Made by a program: the position numbers and the translations under genes. DNA of 45,618 bases from an uncultured Burkholderiales bacterium. GTDB lineage: Bacteria; Pseudomonadota; Gammaproteobacteria; Burkholderiales; Burkholderiaceae_C. The stretch spans positions 1-45,618 of the forward strand of contig CAIQHG010000044.1 in NCBI GenBank assembly GCA_903871545.1, in the 5' to 3' direction. The notes under the pieces are model-generated. The model made no database searches. It worked only from the letters and a program-made list of their open reading frames with translations, and was not told the DNA's origin. Positions 45,554 to 45,618 of the stretch are shown here, piece after piece. Numbering within the stretch: the first letter of the stretch is position 1; every line of letters begins with the position of its first letter.

Positions 45554-45618
45554 GGGGCGGAGGGAATCGAACCCCCAACCTTCGGTTTTGGAGACCGACG
45601 CTCTGCCAATTGAGCTAC
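45549..45618 (-). tRNA. tRNA-Trp (CCA anticodon), 5' end cut by the window edge
   Basis: Read on the minus strand from the window edge: G7-U8-A9, D arm GCTC-AATTGGCA-GAGC, anticodon arm with CTCCAAAA and anticodon CCA, T arm GGGGG-TTCGATT-CCCTC, acceptor 3' strand, discriminator G and encoded CCA. The first six acceptor bases lie outside the window. It is followed by secE, as in the usual tuf-tRNA-Trp-secE arrangement. Confidence 0.95.

Noticed and set aside
1..45618. CRISPR arrays, insertion sequences, prophage or integrase genes
   Set aside because: No regularly spaced repeats, transposase motifs or attachment-site duplications were seen.

Overview
The window is a chromosomal segment from a betaproteobacterium, most likely Burkholderiales and Comamonadaceae-like. 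The evidence is the tRNA-Trp/secE/nusG/rplK/rplA/rplJ/rplL/rpoB/rpoC block with Burkholderiales-type proteins, argB next to slmA, a PhaF/PhaI-type phasin, and a LemA/rsmB/DUF4390/NtrY-NtrX-like operon. It contains no insertion sequence, CRISPR array, prophage gene or rRNA.

Layout. 1-3.9 kb: a MidA-family methyltransferase diverges from a pteridine/tRNA gene set (a FolM-type pteridine reductase, two tandem FolB-fold genes, ttcA). 4.0-9.6 kb: a sugar-acid catabolic locus made of two divergent units, KDF-dehydrogenase-like SDR > second SDR > FAH-family hydrolase on the minus strand and UxaA-type dehydratase > Ldh-family oxidoreductase on the plus strand. 9.7-17.7 kb: mixed housekeeping and storage genes (slmA, argB, an NYN-domain protein, uppS next to rfaH, a phasin, a TetR regulator, an M20 amidohydrolase, coaX). 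17.8-19.3 kb: an amidase. 19.4-26.1 kb: a self-contained TonB-dependent uptake locus with tonB, exbB, two exbD, an outer-membrane receptor, a secreted purple-acid-phosphatase-like enzyme and a COG4705 four-repeat membrane protein. 26.1-26.8 kb: an AT-rich non-coding stretch with two large palindromes. 26.8-33.1 kb: an unknown membrane protein facing the LemA > rsmB > DUF4390 > NtrY-like kinase > NtrX-like regulator operon. 33.2-45.6 kb: the ribosomal protein/RNA polymerase operon, ending in a tRNA-Trp cut by the window edge.

The best candidate for an undescribed system is the TonB locus. Upstream of the receptor gene lie a 7-bp direct repeat with 11-bp period and a third half-site two periods further upstream, which is the architecture of a PhoB (Pho) box. 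Together with the phosphatase encoded 6 bp downstream of the receptor, this suggests phosphate-starvation-induced capture of a phosphorylated substrate powered by a dedicated TonB-ExbB-ExbD-ExbD complex. The role of the COG4705 protein is unknown. Other points of interest are a possible tetrahydromonapterin cluster (FolM + FolB + FolX-like paralogue), a sugar-acid pathway in which a UxaA-type dehydratase takes the usual place of an enolase-type one, an NtrX-like regulator without an AAA+ domain, and two mutually exclusive hairpins in the LemA operon leader.

Limits: functions come from reading motifs and gene order by eye. No database search, folding calculation or phylogeny was run.
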